A DNA stretch of 6,798 nt from an uncultured Rhizobiaceae group bacterium (GCA_938030645.1 CALHHQ010000092.1:1-6798), one strand, 5' to 3'; positions 1 to 6,020 are shown, counted from the stretch's first letter. Notes: a model not told the origin generated them from the letters alone. Numbers and translations: made by a program.

Positions 1-153
1 GAATTCGTTGCGCGCTCCCGCGCAAACCCGAGCAGCGAATTGAAGGATTGGAGGCTATGGAAGCAGATGTGGGAAGACACCCGCTCGCACTTGGCATCGA
101 CACCGCACATCGCCCAGCATCGTTGGGATTCCAACAGCCAATATTGCGCCTAA
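1..153 (+). CDS. C-terminal end of an unrecognised protein (5' truncated by the window edge)
   Basis: Frame 1 is open from the first base to a TAA stop at 151-153, giving 50 residues with no start codon in view. The peptide is hydrophilic and rich in Trp, Arg and His (for example DWRLWKQMWEDTR near its middle). By my hand count about 72% of its codons end in G or C. The competing open frame starting at base 3 shows roughly 50%. After the stop the sequence turns AT-rich, as expected at a gene end. I recognise no family and no motif, so no function is proposed. The alternative is a chance open frame, since 50 codons is short. The codon bias and the composition change are the only support. Confidence 0.38.
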   Translation, partial: EFVARSRANPSSELKDWRLWKQMWEDTRSHLASTPHIAQHRWDSNSQYCA

Positions 154-574
154 AGGCTTCAAGCCATCTGTGGGTGTTTCTGTTAGTGGGACTTATACAA
201 TCTGAATCTCGACTCTATAGCGGGACCCAATCACAGCTTCAATTTCAGCAAATTTCAATTCTAACTTTTTCCTGACAGACTGAAGCCCTGCGATTTCCGC
301 AGCATGCGCGCATGACTGCTACATGTTTCAACTGAGGACAGAACGTTCGAACGAGGAAACAAAGTCTAAAACTCTAGACGAACTAAAGGCCGATCAGGGA
401 CGCATGCAATTCTGCGTATCTTTGAGTGTTGGAACTGAACTTCAAGCAACGCATGACAAAGCTCACCCGCCAGAACCAAACTGGTCCAACCAAAATGGCA
501 AACAGAGACTTTCACCCAGCCATTCAATTTGAATTGCCCTCGGGTTCGCGCTCAATCTTGCAATTCGCGTCAGA
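154..574. other. Intergenic stretch with no recognisable gene
   Basis: About 420 bases lie between the presumed end of the left-edge gene and the stop codon of the leftward DsbA-family gene. It is more AT-rich than its flanks. Short open frames cross it on both strands (for example 323-532 and 426-623 on the plus strand). None has a good ribosome binding site, biased codons or a recognisable protein pattern. It contains small palindromes at 299-319, 344-353 (CGTTCGAACG) and 525-536. I see no tRNA, no rho-independent terminator with a T-run and no mobile-element end. Because the genes on either side converge on it, it probably holds the 3' ends of both transcripts. Confidence 0.5.
299..319. 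repeat. Inverted repeat with a perfect 12-bp core
   Basis: The core CATGCGCGCATG (303-314) is a perfect palindrome. It is extended by GCAG on the left (299-302) and CTGC on the right (316-319), with a single unpaired A at 315. The element lies between convergent genes and has no T-run, so it is not a standard intrinsic terminator. It could be a protein-binding site or a structure at a transcript 3' end. No function is assigned. Confidence 0.3.
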
Positions 575-1213
575 TCAAACTGCAGTGAGAACGAGGGATG
601 CAATTTCGGCTGGGCGTCCGTAGAATGCACTGTGATCGATTTGGGTAATGAGACCACCCTCAGTTCTGAGTATAGTTGGAACGCCTTGTGATCCAACTTG
701 TGCCATCAAGTTTTCGGCTTTGCGGGCAACAAGATCCGCTTTATCAGCGAGTGCTTGCGTGCCGATCTGTGCAGCGGTGTTCGCCGAAACACCTTCGGCA
801 AGCAACGCTGTGATTACTGCGTCACGATTGCTGGCCAATATTCCTTCAATGTACCGTGCGCGCTCCAGTCGCTGGCGCAGCGCAAATTCTTTGCGAGGGC
901 CTTGCTCATGAACCAAAGCTGCAGCTTGGGCTGTGTAATGAGAGGCCAAAACTTCAGTGTCTGAAAGCACCACGTTTTGCTTGTAAGTCTGACTGAATTT
1001 TTGCCCCGTGAGTTCTTGGATGCGTGCATCTGCTTTCAGAACCAATGCGCCTTTACCTTCGCTCATTCGATAGGCGAGCGGGCCCTGGAACAGTTGACGA
1101 TGCAAGACTTCGACATTCGTGCCTGTGTCGACAAGTGCATCAAAGATCGGGGCAGCGCCGTAGCACCAGCCGCAATAGGTGTCATAGATTATTGTGAATT
1201 TTTCATTCGACAT
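575..1213 (-). CDS. DsbA-family thiol oxidoreductase (COG3531-like), cytoplasmic
   Basis: The gene encodes 212 residues with a thioredoxin fold interrupted by a helical insertion, the DsbA/FrnE/2-hydroxychromene-2-carboxylate isomerase group. The N-terminus reads FTIIYDTYCGWCYGAAP, with the redox motif C14-G-W-C17 directly after the first beta strand. The cis-proline expected opposite the active site is P179 in GVPTI. There is no signal peptide or membrane segment, so it should act in the cytoplasm as a disulfide reductase or isomerase or on small thiol substrates. Both cysteines are present, so it is unlikely to be a pure chromene isomerase. The start at 1213 is chosen over the upstream in-frame codon at 1240 because AGGAG lies 7 bases ahead of it and the family pattern begins almost at once. 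It diverges from the LysR gene across 100 bp, the usual layout for a LysR target. The family call is firm; the substrate is unknown. Confidence 0.88.
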   Translation of the reverse strand: MSNEKFTIIYDTYCGWCYGAAPIFDALVDTGTNVEVLHRQLFQGPLAYRMSEGKGALVLKADARIQELTGQKFSQTYKQNVVLSDTEVLASHYTAQAAALVHEQGPRKEFALRQRLERARYIEGILASNRDAVITALLAEGVSANTAAQIGTQALADKADLVARKAENLMAQVGSQGVPTILRTEGGLITQIDHSAFYGRPAEIASLVLTAV

Positions 1214-1220
1214 CGTGCTT

Positions 1221-1225
1221 CTCCT
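1221..1225 (-). promoter_or_regulatory. Ribosome binding site of the DsbA-family gene
   Basis: The minus strand reads AGGAG, followed by 7 bases and then the ATG at 1213. This consensus Shine-Dalgarno fixes the start and makes the longer reading from 1240 unlikely. Confidence 0.7.
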
Positions 1226-1287
1226 GGCTATTGCGACCAAGATAGAGGGTGTCTTTTGTTAGTTATATGAAAGAGTAATTGAATGAC

Positions 1288-1306
1288 TGTTAGCCTAAGG
1301 CTAACA
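1288..1306. promoter_or_regulatory. Perfect 19-bp palindrome, candidate LysR operator
   Basis: The sequence TGTTAGCCT-A-AGGCTAACA has two perfect 9-base arms around a single central base. It contains the LysR box T-N11-A (T1291 and A1303). It lies in the divergent gap, ending 7 bases before the lysR ATG and 75 bases from the start of the DsbA-family gene. Binding there would block lysR transcription or translation initiation and could activate the leftward gene. Symmetry and position are seen directly. That the adjacent regulator binds it is inference from family behaviour. Confidence 0.6.
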
Positions 1307-1313
1307 TGTATTG

Positions 1314-2210
1314 ATGGATATTCGTTACAATCTAAACCGGCTTTCTTATTTCGTGGCAACTGTTGATACCGGTACAATAACAGCTGCAGCCCACCAGCTT
1401 GGTATCAGCAAGGCTGTAGTCAGCAAGCAATTGCAAATTCTTGAACAAGAAATAGGTACGCCACTTTTGTTGCGCAACACACGAAAGCTAAGCCTCACCG
1501 ATGCCGGATTGGCTTTTTTTGAGGATGCTAAGGCCGCGTTAACTCAGGCCAATAACGCCTATGAAAGAGTTCTTGATCGCGACCAAATGCCAAAAGGTCG
1601 TCTGCGAGTGACAGCGCCAGTCGACTATGGCGTGTCCCACGTTGCGCCCTTCGTCGCACGGTTTCAGGAAGCCTATCCGGAAGTCACCGTCGACCTTTTC
1701 CTCAATGACATGAGGGTTGATCTGATTGAGGAACGTTACGATGTAGGATTTCGCATTGGTTGGTTGAAAGACTCCAGTAATCTGGCAAGAAAGCTTCGCA
1801 ATTTTGAAGAAATTGCAGTTTGTACACCTGCGACTGCTACCAAGATCAATGCAAAATCACCTCGGGATTTGGTCGATGTGCCCTTCGTGCTCAGCCATGC
1901 TCTTGAAGGGCGTGCGGAATGGACTTTCACCAAAGATGATCAGAGCGAAACGATCACTGTAAACGGGGTCGCTCAACTCAACATCACGTTGGCTATTAAA
2001 GCGTATTTAATGGAGGGCACTGCCTTTTCCGTTCTACCGGACTTTATGGTTGAGGATGACCTTGCCAGTGGGCGACTTGTTCGGGTGCTGCCCGATTGGT
2101 CGATGCGCGAAGGCGGGATATTTACCGTTACCCCACCTAGTCAAATCCGGTCCAATGCGTTGAAACGTTTCCTAGAAATGGGACATACGGAAATAGGACA
2201 GTTACGCTGA
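1314..2210 (+). CDS. LysR-family transcriptional regulator, CrgA-like
   Basis: This is a DNA-binding regulator of 298 residues, the normal length for the family. The winged helix-turn-helix occupies about residues 5-63. Its helix-turn-helix core is TITAAAHQLGISKAVVSKQL (21-40), followed by the wing LLLRNTRKLSLTDAG. The effector-binding domain starts around residue 90 with PKGRLRVTAP, and YDVGFRIGWL is typical of the CrgA-like subgroup, whose members often answer to quinones, aromatics or redox signals. The start is taken as ATG 1314; a TTG directly before it at 1311 is also in frame. No strong ribosome binding site is seen, only AAGG at 1297-1300, and that lies inside the palindrome. The regulator is transcribed away from the DsbA-family gene and towards the GST operon, so either may be its target. 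The effector is unknown. Confidence 0.93.
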   Translation: MDIRYNLNRLSYFVATVDTGTITAAAHQLGISKAVVSKQLQILEQEIGTPLLLRNTRKLSLTDAGLAFFEDAKAALTQANNAYERVLDRDQMPKGRLRVTAPVDYGVSHVAPFVARFQEAYPEVTVDLFLNDMRVDLIEERYDVGFRIGWLKDSSNLARKLRNFEEIAVCTPATATKINAKSPRDLVDVPFVLSHALEGRAEWTFTKDDQSETITVNGVAQLNITLAIKAYLMEGTAFSVLPDFMVEDDLASGRLVRVLPDWSMREGGIFTVTPPSQIRSNALKRFLEMGHTEIGQLR

Positions 2211-2276
2211 TTGTCAGTCAATCGTTGACAGTCATTCCATTTTTCTTCTGTTTCGCGGCTTAATCGCGGTCTTTAA

Positions 2277-2295
2277 GTTTGTTGTGACATCAAAC
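2277..2295. promoter_or_regulatory. Interrupted dyad with LysR-box spacing upstream of the GST gene
   Basis: GTTTG (2277-2281) and CAAAC (2291-2295) are inverted arms around nine bases, and T2280 and A2292 keep the T-N11-A spacing. The dyad sits 22 bases before the GST start codon in the 107-bp gap after lysR. Its sequence differs from the palindrome at 1288-1306, so the same regulator need not bind both. The same gap holds a consensus TTGACA at 2225-2230 without a convincing -10, and the direct repeat CTTTAAG at 2271-2277 and 2299-2305. No terminator for lysR is evident, so read-through from lysR into the GST operon remains possible. Confidence 0.3.
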
Positions 2296-2317
2296 CGACT
2301 TTAAGAAAGCAAAACCC

Positions 2318-2947
2318 ATGAAAGTTTATGGACACCCCCTCTCGGGCAACGCACACCGCGTTTTGAATCTGCTTAGTATTCTAGGCGTGAAGCACGAAAG
2401 TATTGTTGTAAGTTTACCTGAAGGTGAACACAAACAGCCAGCATTTTTGGCAATGAATCCACTTGGACAGGTCCCTGTGTTGGTCGATGGTGACGTTACA
2501 CTGCGCGACTCCACCGCAATCCTGACCTACTTAGCTCGTAAGCATGACACGACAAATCGTTGGTTGCCGACTGACGCCGTTGGCAATGCACAAGTTCAAG
2601 AGTGGCTGTCGACTGCCGTCAATGAAATCATGGCTGGGCCTTTTGTGGTTCGTGCGATCAAGTTGTTTGGTTCACCCGCCGATCTAGAAGAGGCCAAGGC
2701 CAAGACCGATGCATTGTTCACTACATTATTCGAACCACATCTGACAGGTCGTGATTGGTTGGTTGGTGATCATGCAACTTTGGCCGATATCGCCTGCTAC
2801 AGCTATATTGCGCGCGTTACGGATGGTGACTATTCGCTTGACGCTTATCCAAAGATCAAAGCTTGGTTGTCGCGAGTCGAGGCGCTTGATGGCTTCGCAG
2901 CCATGGTTGTTGGAGCTGATTTTTTCGCTTCGCTCAAAGCCGAATAG
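2318..2947 (+). CDS. Glutathione S-transferase
   Basis: The gene encodes 209 residues, the usual length for a soluble cytosolic GST. The N-terminal thioredoxin-like domain (about 1-78) begins MKVYGHPLSGNAHRV, where S9 is the likely thiol-activating residue by comparison with Ser-type GSTs. NPLGQVPVL carries the cis-proline P53, and D64-S65 is the pair that holds the gamma-glutamyl group. The C-terminal helical domain includes LVGDHATLADIACYSYI, with the TxxD N-capping box typical of GSTs. The expected role is conjugation of glutathione to, or reduction of, an electrophile; the substrate cannot be read. The ribosome binding site is weak (AAGAAAG about 8 bases ahead). Its stop codon overlaps the Shine-Dalgarno of the next gene, so the two are cotranscribed and probably translationally coupled. 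Divergence from classical GSTs is modest and the family call is firm. Confidence 0.93.
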   Translation: MKVYGHPLSGNAHRVLNLLSILGVKHESIVVSLPEGEHKQPAFLAMNPLGQVPVLVDGDVTLRDSTAILTYLARKHDTTNRWLPTDAVGNAQVQEWLSTAVNEIMAGPFVVRAIKLFGSPADLEEAKAKTDALFTTLFEPHLTGRDWLVGDHATLADIACYSYIARVTDGDYSLDAYPKIKAWLSRVEALDGFAAMVVGADFFASLKAE

Positions 2948-2950
2948 GAA
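2946..2950 (+). promoter_or_regulatory. Ribosome binding site overlapping the GST stop codon
   Basis: AGGAA starts inside the GST TAG stop (2945-2947) and is followed by 8 bases and the ATG at 2959. This supports that start and points to translational coupling of the two genes. Confidence 0.6.
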
Positions 2951-2958
2951 CGCGCGTC

Positions 2959-5019
2959 ATGGAACTGACTGGTTGGGAACGCGACACCTCGCCGTATCAC
3001 GCAGGCGAACAAGAACTGCACGATAGGCTGGGCCGTAAGGATCACCAGACGAACATGGCGCGCAACATTCACCGCCCTTATATGCCGCAGCAGCATCGGG
3101 ATTTTTTTGCCCAGTTGCCGCTGTTGTTCGCAGGCAGTGTTGATGAAAATGGCTGGCCATGGGCCTCGGTACTTTTTGGTCAGCCAGGTTTCTTGAAAAG
3201 TCCTCACGACCGCCAGTTTCAGATGGACGGTGGTCGAATAAAAGGTGACCCGTTTTGGAAAAATGCAAAGACGGGTGCCCCTGTTGGATTTGTGGGAATT
3301 GAGTTGCCAACCCGTCGCCGCAATCGCCTGAATGGAGTCGTAAGCAACGACAGTAAGACCTTGTCGGTAGATGTCGTTCAATCCTACGGTAATTGCCCAC
3401 AGTACATTCACACCCGTGGTGTCAGCTTCCACCGTGATCCAATGGAATCAATCGCACCTGAGCGTGAAGACTTTACGGACCTGCCAGTTGAGTTGGCGAC
3501 TGTTATTATGGCCACAGATACTTTTTTTGTAGCCAGCCACAACCACCAAGACGATCAACGAGATACAGGTGGCGTGGATGTCAGTCACCGTGGCGGCAAT
3601 TCCGGCTTTGTCAAAGTGGAAGGCAACGTCCTAACCATTCCAGAATATATTGGAAACTTTGCGTTCAACACACTTGGGAATTTTTTGGTGAACCCTAAGG
3701 CCGGCTTGCTCTTTGTTGACTTCTCCACCGGTGACTTGGTGCAGCTTACTGGCACTGTAGAATTGATGTGGGACGCTGATGATGAAATCAAATCCTTCAA
3801 GGGGGCCGAACGCGCTTGGCGTTTCACATTATATCAGGGACACGTTCTGCGTGCCGCTGCACCAATGACGTGGGAGGATCGTGAGGCTTCACCAAATGCG
3901 TTGCTGACAGGCAATTGGGAACAAGCTGCACAAACTCAGCAAATGAACGCTGATCGGGCAGCATGGCGTCCTTTCAGGGTTACAAAGATCGTGGACGAAA
4001 GCAGTGTGATACGATCGTTTTATCTGGAACCAGATGATGGCAAAGTTCTGCTGCCTTACAAACCGGGGCAGTTTTTAACCATCAAAGTCAGTCCCGCAAG
4101 TGCTGATAAACCAGTAACGAGAACTTATACGTTGTCGTCTGCACCGTCTGACACGCGTTACCGAATCTCGGTAAAGCGCGATGGTATGGTTTCCAAACAT
4201 CTACATGACAAAGTCGAGGTTGGGGACGTCATTGAAACGCGAGCGCCTAAAGGTGTTTTCTGGTTAGATCTTGATGAAAAACGACCTGCAGTTTTGCTTG
4301 CTGGGGGTGTCGGTGTAACGCCCATGATCTCGATGGCACGAACTGCCTTGACGAATTCAGTTTCACGTCGACATCATCGACCCATAACCGTGATACATGC
4401 TGCACAGACTACTGATCAGCGGGCATTTGCTGCGGAATTCGGTGAACTTCAAAAGGCGAGCCACGGCGCGCTCAGGTATGTTTCGGTGATTGATACGTCG
4501 AAACCTAATGAGACTGCCGGGCAACACTTTCATGTCACCGGACGGATCACCTCAGAGTTGCTGCAGTCAACCTTGCCTCTCAATGACTATGACTTTTACC
4601 TGTGCGGCCCAGCGGGCTTTATGCAAGGGATCTACGACAGCTTGATTGGTCTTGGTGTGGACGATGTCCGCATCTTTGCCGAGAGCTTTGGCCCCGCGTC
4701 GTTGAACCGTGTCAAAACCGAAATAGCGTCCCCGAAACGGGTCCGAGCAGCCGAGGAAGCGGTCGTTACCTTTGCGGAATCTGGTGTAGAACAAGGTTGG
4801 AAGACGGGCGATGGCACGCTCCTAGAATTTGCCGAGGCTCACGGCTTAGCTCCAAGTTTTGGATGCCGCACCGGATCATGTGGCAGTTGTGCTTGTAAGA
4901 TCAAATCAGGCGCGGTCAGTTATACCGAAACTCCAAGTTTTACGCCTGATGATGGCGAAGTTCTCATTTGCTGTTCAGTGCCAGCACGATCTGACACATC
5001 ACTCGTTCTCGATCTATAG
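2959..5019 (+). CDS. Three-module oxidoreductase: PNPOx-like flavin domain, FAD/NAD reductase, [2Fe-2S] ferredoxin
   Basis: This is a 686-residue soluble electron-transfer protein with no signal peptide. Residues about 45-320 form a pyridoxamine-5'-phosphate-oxidase-like split barrel (COG3576 type). Landmarks are FAGSVDENGWPWASVLFG, RRRNRLNG (119-126), SYGNCPQYI (142-150) and IPEYIGN (227-233); FMN binding is expected. Residues about 338-575 are a ferredoxin-NADP+-reductase module, with the FAD-binding RTYTLSS (388-394), the nucleotide-binding GGVGVTP (449-455) and CGP (549-551). Residues about 595-686 are a plant-type ferredoxin with cluster ligands C636, C641, C644 and C671 (Cx4Cx2Cx26C). 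The likely electron path is NAD(P)H to FAD to [2Fe-2S], and on to the FMN domain or an outside acceptor. The order FNR then ferredoxin is that of phthalate-dioxygenase-type reductases; the added flavin barrel is the unusual part. It is the second gene of the GST operon. The true acceptor or substrate is unknown. Confidence 0.92.
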   Translation: MELTGWERDTSPYHAGEQELHDRLGRKDHQTNMARNIHRPYMPQQHRDFFAQLPLLFAGSVDENGWPWASVLFGQPGFLKSPHDRQFQMDGGRIKGDPFWKNAKTGAPVGFVGIELPTRRRNRLNGVVSNDSKTLSVDVVQSYGNCPQYIHTRGVSFHRDPMESIAPEREDFTDLPVELATVIMATDTFFVASHNHQDDQRDTGGVDVSHRGGNSGFVKVEGNVLTIPEYIGNFAFNTLGNFLVNPKAGLLFVDFSTGDLVQLTGTVELMWDADDEIKSFKGAERAWRFTLYQGHVLRAAAPMTWEDREASPNALLTGNWEQAAQTQQMNADRAAWRPFRVTKIVDESSVIRSFYLEPDDGKVLLPYKPGQFLTIKVSPASADKPVTRTYTLSSAPSDTRYRISVKRDGMVSKHLHDKVEVGDVIETRAPKGVFWLDLDEKRPAVLLAGGVGVTPMISMARTALTNSVSRRHHRPITVIHAAQTTDQRAFAAEFGELQKASHGALRYVSVIDTSKPNETAGQHFHVTGRITSELLQSTLPLNDYDFYLCGPAGFMQGIYDSLIGLGVDDVRIFAESFGPASLNRVKTEIASPKRVRAAEEAVVTFAESGVEQGWKTGDGTLLEFAEAHGLAPSFGCRTGSCGSCACKIKSGAVSYTETPSFTPDDGEVLICCSVPARSDTSLVLDL

Positions 5020-5032
5020 AGGACCATACCTT

Positions 5033-5112
5033 AGACACGTCCACCTTTGCCACCCTTCACTGAAAAAACTGCACGCGAAAAATTGCGTCTTGCAGAATCT
5101 GGTTTGACCTGA
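5033..5112 (+). pseudogene. Disrupted N-terminus of a DUF1348 (NTF2-like) gene
   Basis: From 5035 the frame reads TRPPLPPFTEKTAREKLR and then LAESG. This closely matches the N-terminus of the DUF1348 family (Pfam PF07080, about 150 residues, SnoaL/NTF2-like fold), which begins M-(T/S)-RPPxPPFT and continues KVRxAEDGWN. No start codon precedes it. The sequence TTAGACACG fits loss of the T from ATG in an original TTATGACACG. AGAGGA (5018-5023) remains 9 bases ahead as an intact Shine-Dalgarno straddling the stop of the fusion gene, so this was probably the third gene of the GST operon. A TGA at 5110-5112 ends the frame. TGG-AAC-TCG (W-N-S) reappears in the same frame at 5140, after 36 extra bases. 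Weaker similarity (AYVETDKCDN, 5151-5180, another frame) may be later family sequence. Family recognition is from memory, not from a search. Confidence 0.6.
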
Positions 5113-5246
5113 GACCCGTTTTCTTCATCCGTTTTTGGGTGGAACTCGTCGCTTATGTGGAGACGGATAAATGTGACAATCATGGACTCTCGAGTAGGCA
5201 AGCATGCAATGCCGTGTGAGAGCCCAGCGAAGAACAGATAATTGGC

Positions 5247-5474
5247 ATGACGAAAGAGCAGCAAGCTGAGATGCCGATTGCCGAGGTCTGCCAAAAGACT
5301 GAAACAACCATCAATCTTGATATCACAGACAACATTACAGCACGCGGCGCGGTGTCTTCAAATGGCGACACGAGCATCGGTATCTATCTCGAGAAGGCTG
5401 TTGAAGCGCAAGTCAACTTTGCAACTCAGGCCCACTTTTTCAGTGTGATCTGTTCGTCGTTACTCCAGAATTGA
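5247..5474 (+). pseudogene. 75-codon ORF, possibly a decayed fragment of a class II aldolase-like gene
   Basis: The open frame encodes 75 residues, starts at ATG 5247 without a convincing ribosome binding site, and stops at TGA 5472-5474. The stretch RGAVSSNGDTSIGIYLEKAV followed by EAQVNF resembles the late part of class II aldolase/adducin domains, where a HGxVxxGxTxxEA pattern is followed by YLEKAxxxQ. The metal-binding histidine regions of that family are absent, so an active enzyme is not encoded here. It lies in a region that already contains one broken gene. It could equally be a small unrelated protein or a chance ORF. The resemblance is by eye and weak. Confidence 0.25.
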
Positions 5475-5561
5475 AATTTCAGTAAATTGGGAACTTTATC
5501 CAACATCAGCAGTTTTAAAGGCTATGCTGATCGCTCATCAACCCTCCCAGAGACAAACCTT

Positions 5562-6020
5562 ATGAAGCTCAATGTAGACGGCAAGTCATATGAAGTTGAT
5601 GTGGAAGATGAAATGCCGCTTTTGTGGGTGTTGCGCGATGAACTAAACATCACCGGGCCGAAATATGGTTGCGGCATCGCTCAGTGTGGTGCTTGCACGG
5701 TTCATATTGACGGTTCTGCAGTGCGCTCTTGTTCTATACAGGTCGGTAATGTCGAAGGTGCGGTCACTACAATTGAGGGTTTAGGCACTCCAGATTCACT
5801 TCATGCAGTACAGGCTGCCTGGATCAAACATCAAGTGGCGCAGTGTGGGTATTGTCAATCTGGACAAATCATGTCGGCTGCTTCGTTTCTCGACAGCAAT
5901 GTCGATCCTTCGGATGAAGACATTGACCGTGCAATGTCAGCAAACCTTTGCCGCTGTGGAACCTATCCCCGCATTAGAGCAGCGATAAAAGATGCATCCA
6001 AATCCATGAAAACAGCATAA
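5562..6020 (+). CDS. Molybdenum hydroxylase small subunit, two [2Fe-2S] clusters (IorA/CoxS type)
   Basis: The gene encodes 152 residues, the usual length for the small subunit of xanthine-dehydrogenase-family hydroxylases of the isoquinoline 1-oxidoreductase type. The N-terminal plant-type ferredoxin domain has ligands C37, C42, C45 and C57 (YGCGIAQCGACTVHIDG then RSC). The C-terminal helical domain binds the second cluster through C95 and C98 (QCGYCQSGQIM) and C130 and C132 (NLCRCGTYPRI). It passes electrons from the molybdenum site to an outside acceptor. The start at ATG 5562 is preferred over the in-frame TTG at 5487, because family members begin directly with MKLNVDGKxYxVDV; the ribosome binding site (AGAGA, 8 bases ahead) is weak. 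It is followed by the large subunit with a one-base overlap. No FAD subunit gene lies between them, as expected for the two-subunit class. Confidence 0.94.
   Translation: MKLNVDGKSYEVDVEDEMPLLWVLRDELNITGPKYGCGIAQCGACTVHIDGSAVRSCSIQVGNVEGAVTTIEGLGTPDSLHAVQAAWIKHQVAQCGYCQSGQIMSAASFLDSNVDPSDEDIDRAMSANLCRCGTYPRIRAAIKDASKSMKTA

Larger units (their letters stand above)
1214..1313. promoter_or_regulatory. Divergent promoter region between the DsbA-family and LysR genes
   Basis: This 100-bp AT-rich gap must hold both promoters. Rightward, TTGTTA (1256-1261) and TTGAAT (1279-1284) are 17 bases apart. Each matches the sigma-70 consensus at four of six positions, so this is a weak candidate lysR promoter that would start transcription near 1291. 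Leftward, the minus strand shows TATAAC at 1262-1267, a good -10 for the dsbA-like gene, with no clear -35. That pattern is common for promoters needing an activator. With these placements the palindrome at 1288-1306 would cover the lysR start site and the missing -35 region of the leftward promoter. That is the textbook LysR arrangement of autorepression plus divergent activation. The promoter placements are inference. Confidence 0.35.
5020..5561. other. Gene-remnant region between the fusion gene and the molybdenum hydroxylase genes
   Basis: About 540 bases lack an intact recognisable gene. The left part is the disrupted start of a DUF1348 gene (5033-5112), with possible further decayed pieces to about 5206. 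The middle holds a 75-codon ORF (5247-5474) that may itself be a remnant. The last 85 bases before the small-subunit start must carry part or all of the iorA-type leader. TTGAAA at 5471-5476 is a fair -35 match, but no good -10 follows at 16-18 bases. No T-run terminator follows the fusion gene, so read-through into the hydroxylase genes cannot be excluded. Confidence 0.5.

Noticed and set aside
1..6. EcoRI site at the very first base as a sign of a cloning junction
   Set aside because: GAATTC also occurs at about 4353, 4435 and 6349, so the fragment is not a simple complete digest. The site says nothing about the biology.
426..623. 65-codon plus-strand frame overlapping the end of the DsbA-family gene
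   Set aside because: GTG start without a ribosome binding site, no recognisable protein pattern, and overlap with a real gene on the other strand.
1311..1313. TTG start for the LysR gene
   Set aside because: An ATG follows directly. The spacing to the only AAGG does not favour the TTG strongly, and the difference is one residue.
2845..3432. Long open frame of 195 codons on the minus strand (and a second, 2957-3400)
   Set aside because: Both lie wholly antisense to the GST and fusion genes, whose protein motifs are unmistakable. The minus-strand products show no family pattern.
5069..5095. Stem-loop CTGCACGC/GCG-TGCAG as terminator of the fusion gene
   Set aside because: The stem has a three-base bulge, no T-run follows, and the bases are accounted for by the DUF1348 coding remnant.
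5105..5130. Terminus of an IS3-type insertion sequence
   Set aside because: TGACCTGAGACCC is reminiscent of some IS ends, but no matching inverted end, transposase or clear target duplication is present.
5487..5561. 25-residue N-terminal extension of the small hydroxylase subunit from a TTG codon
   Set aside because: The family starts at the MKLNVDGK position, and the extension has neither a signal-peptide character nor a Shine-Dalgarno sequence.
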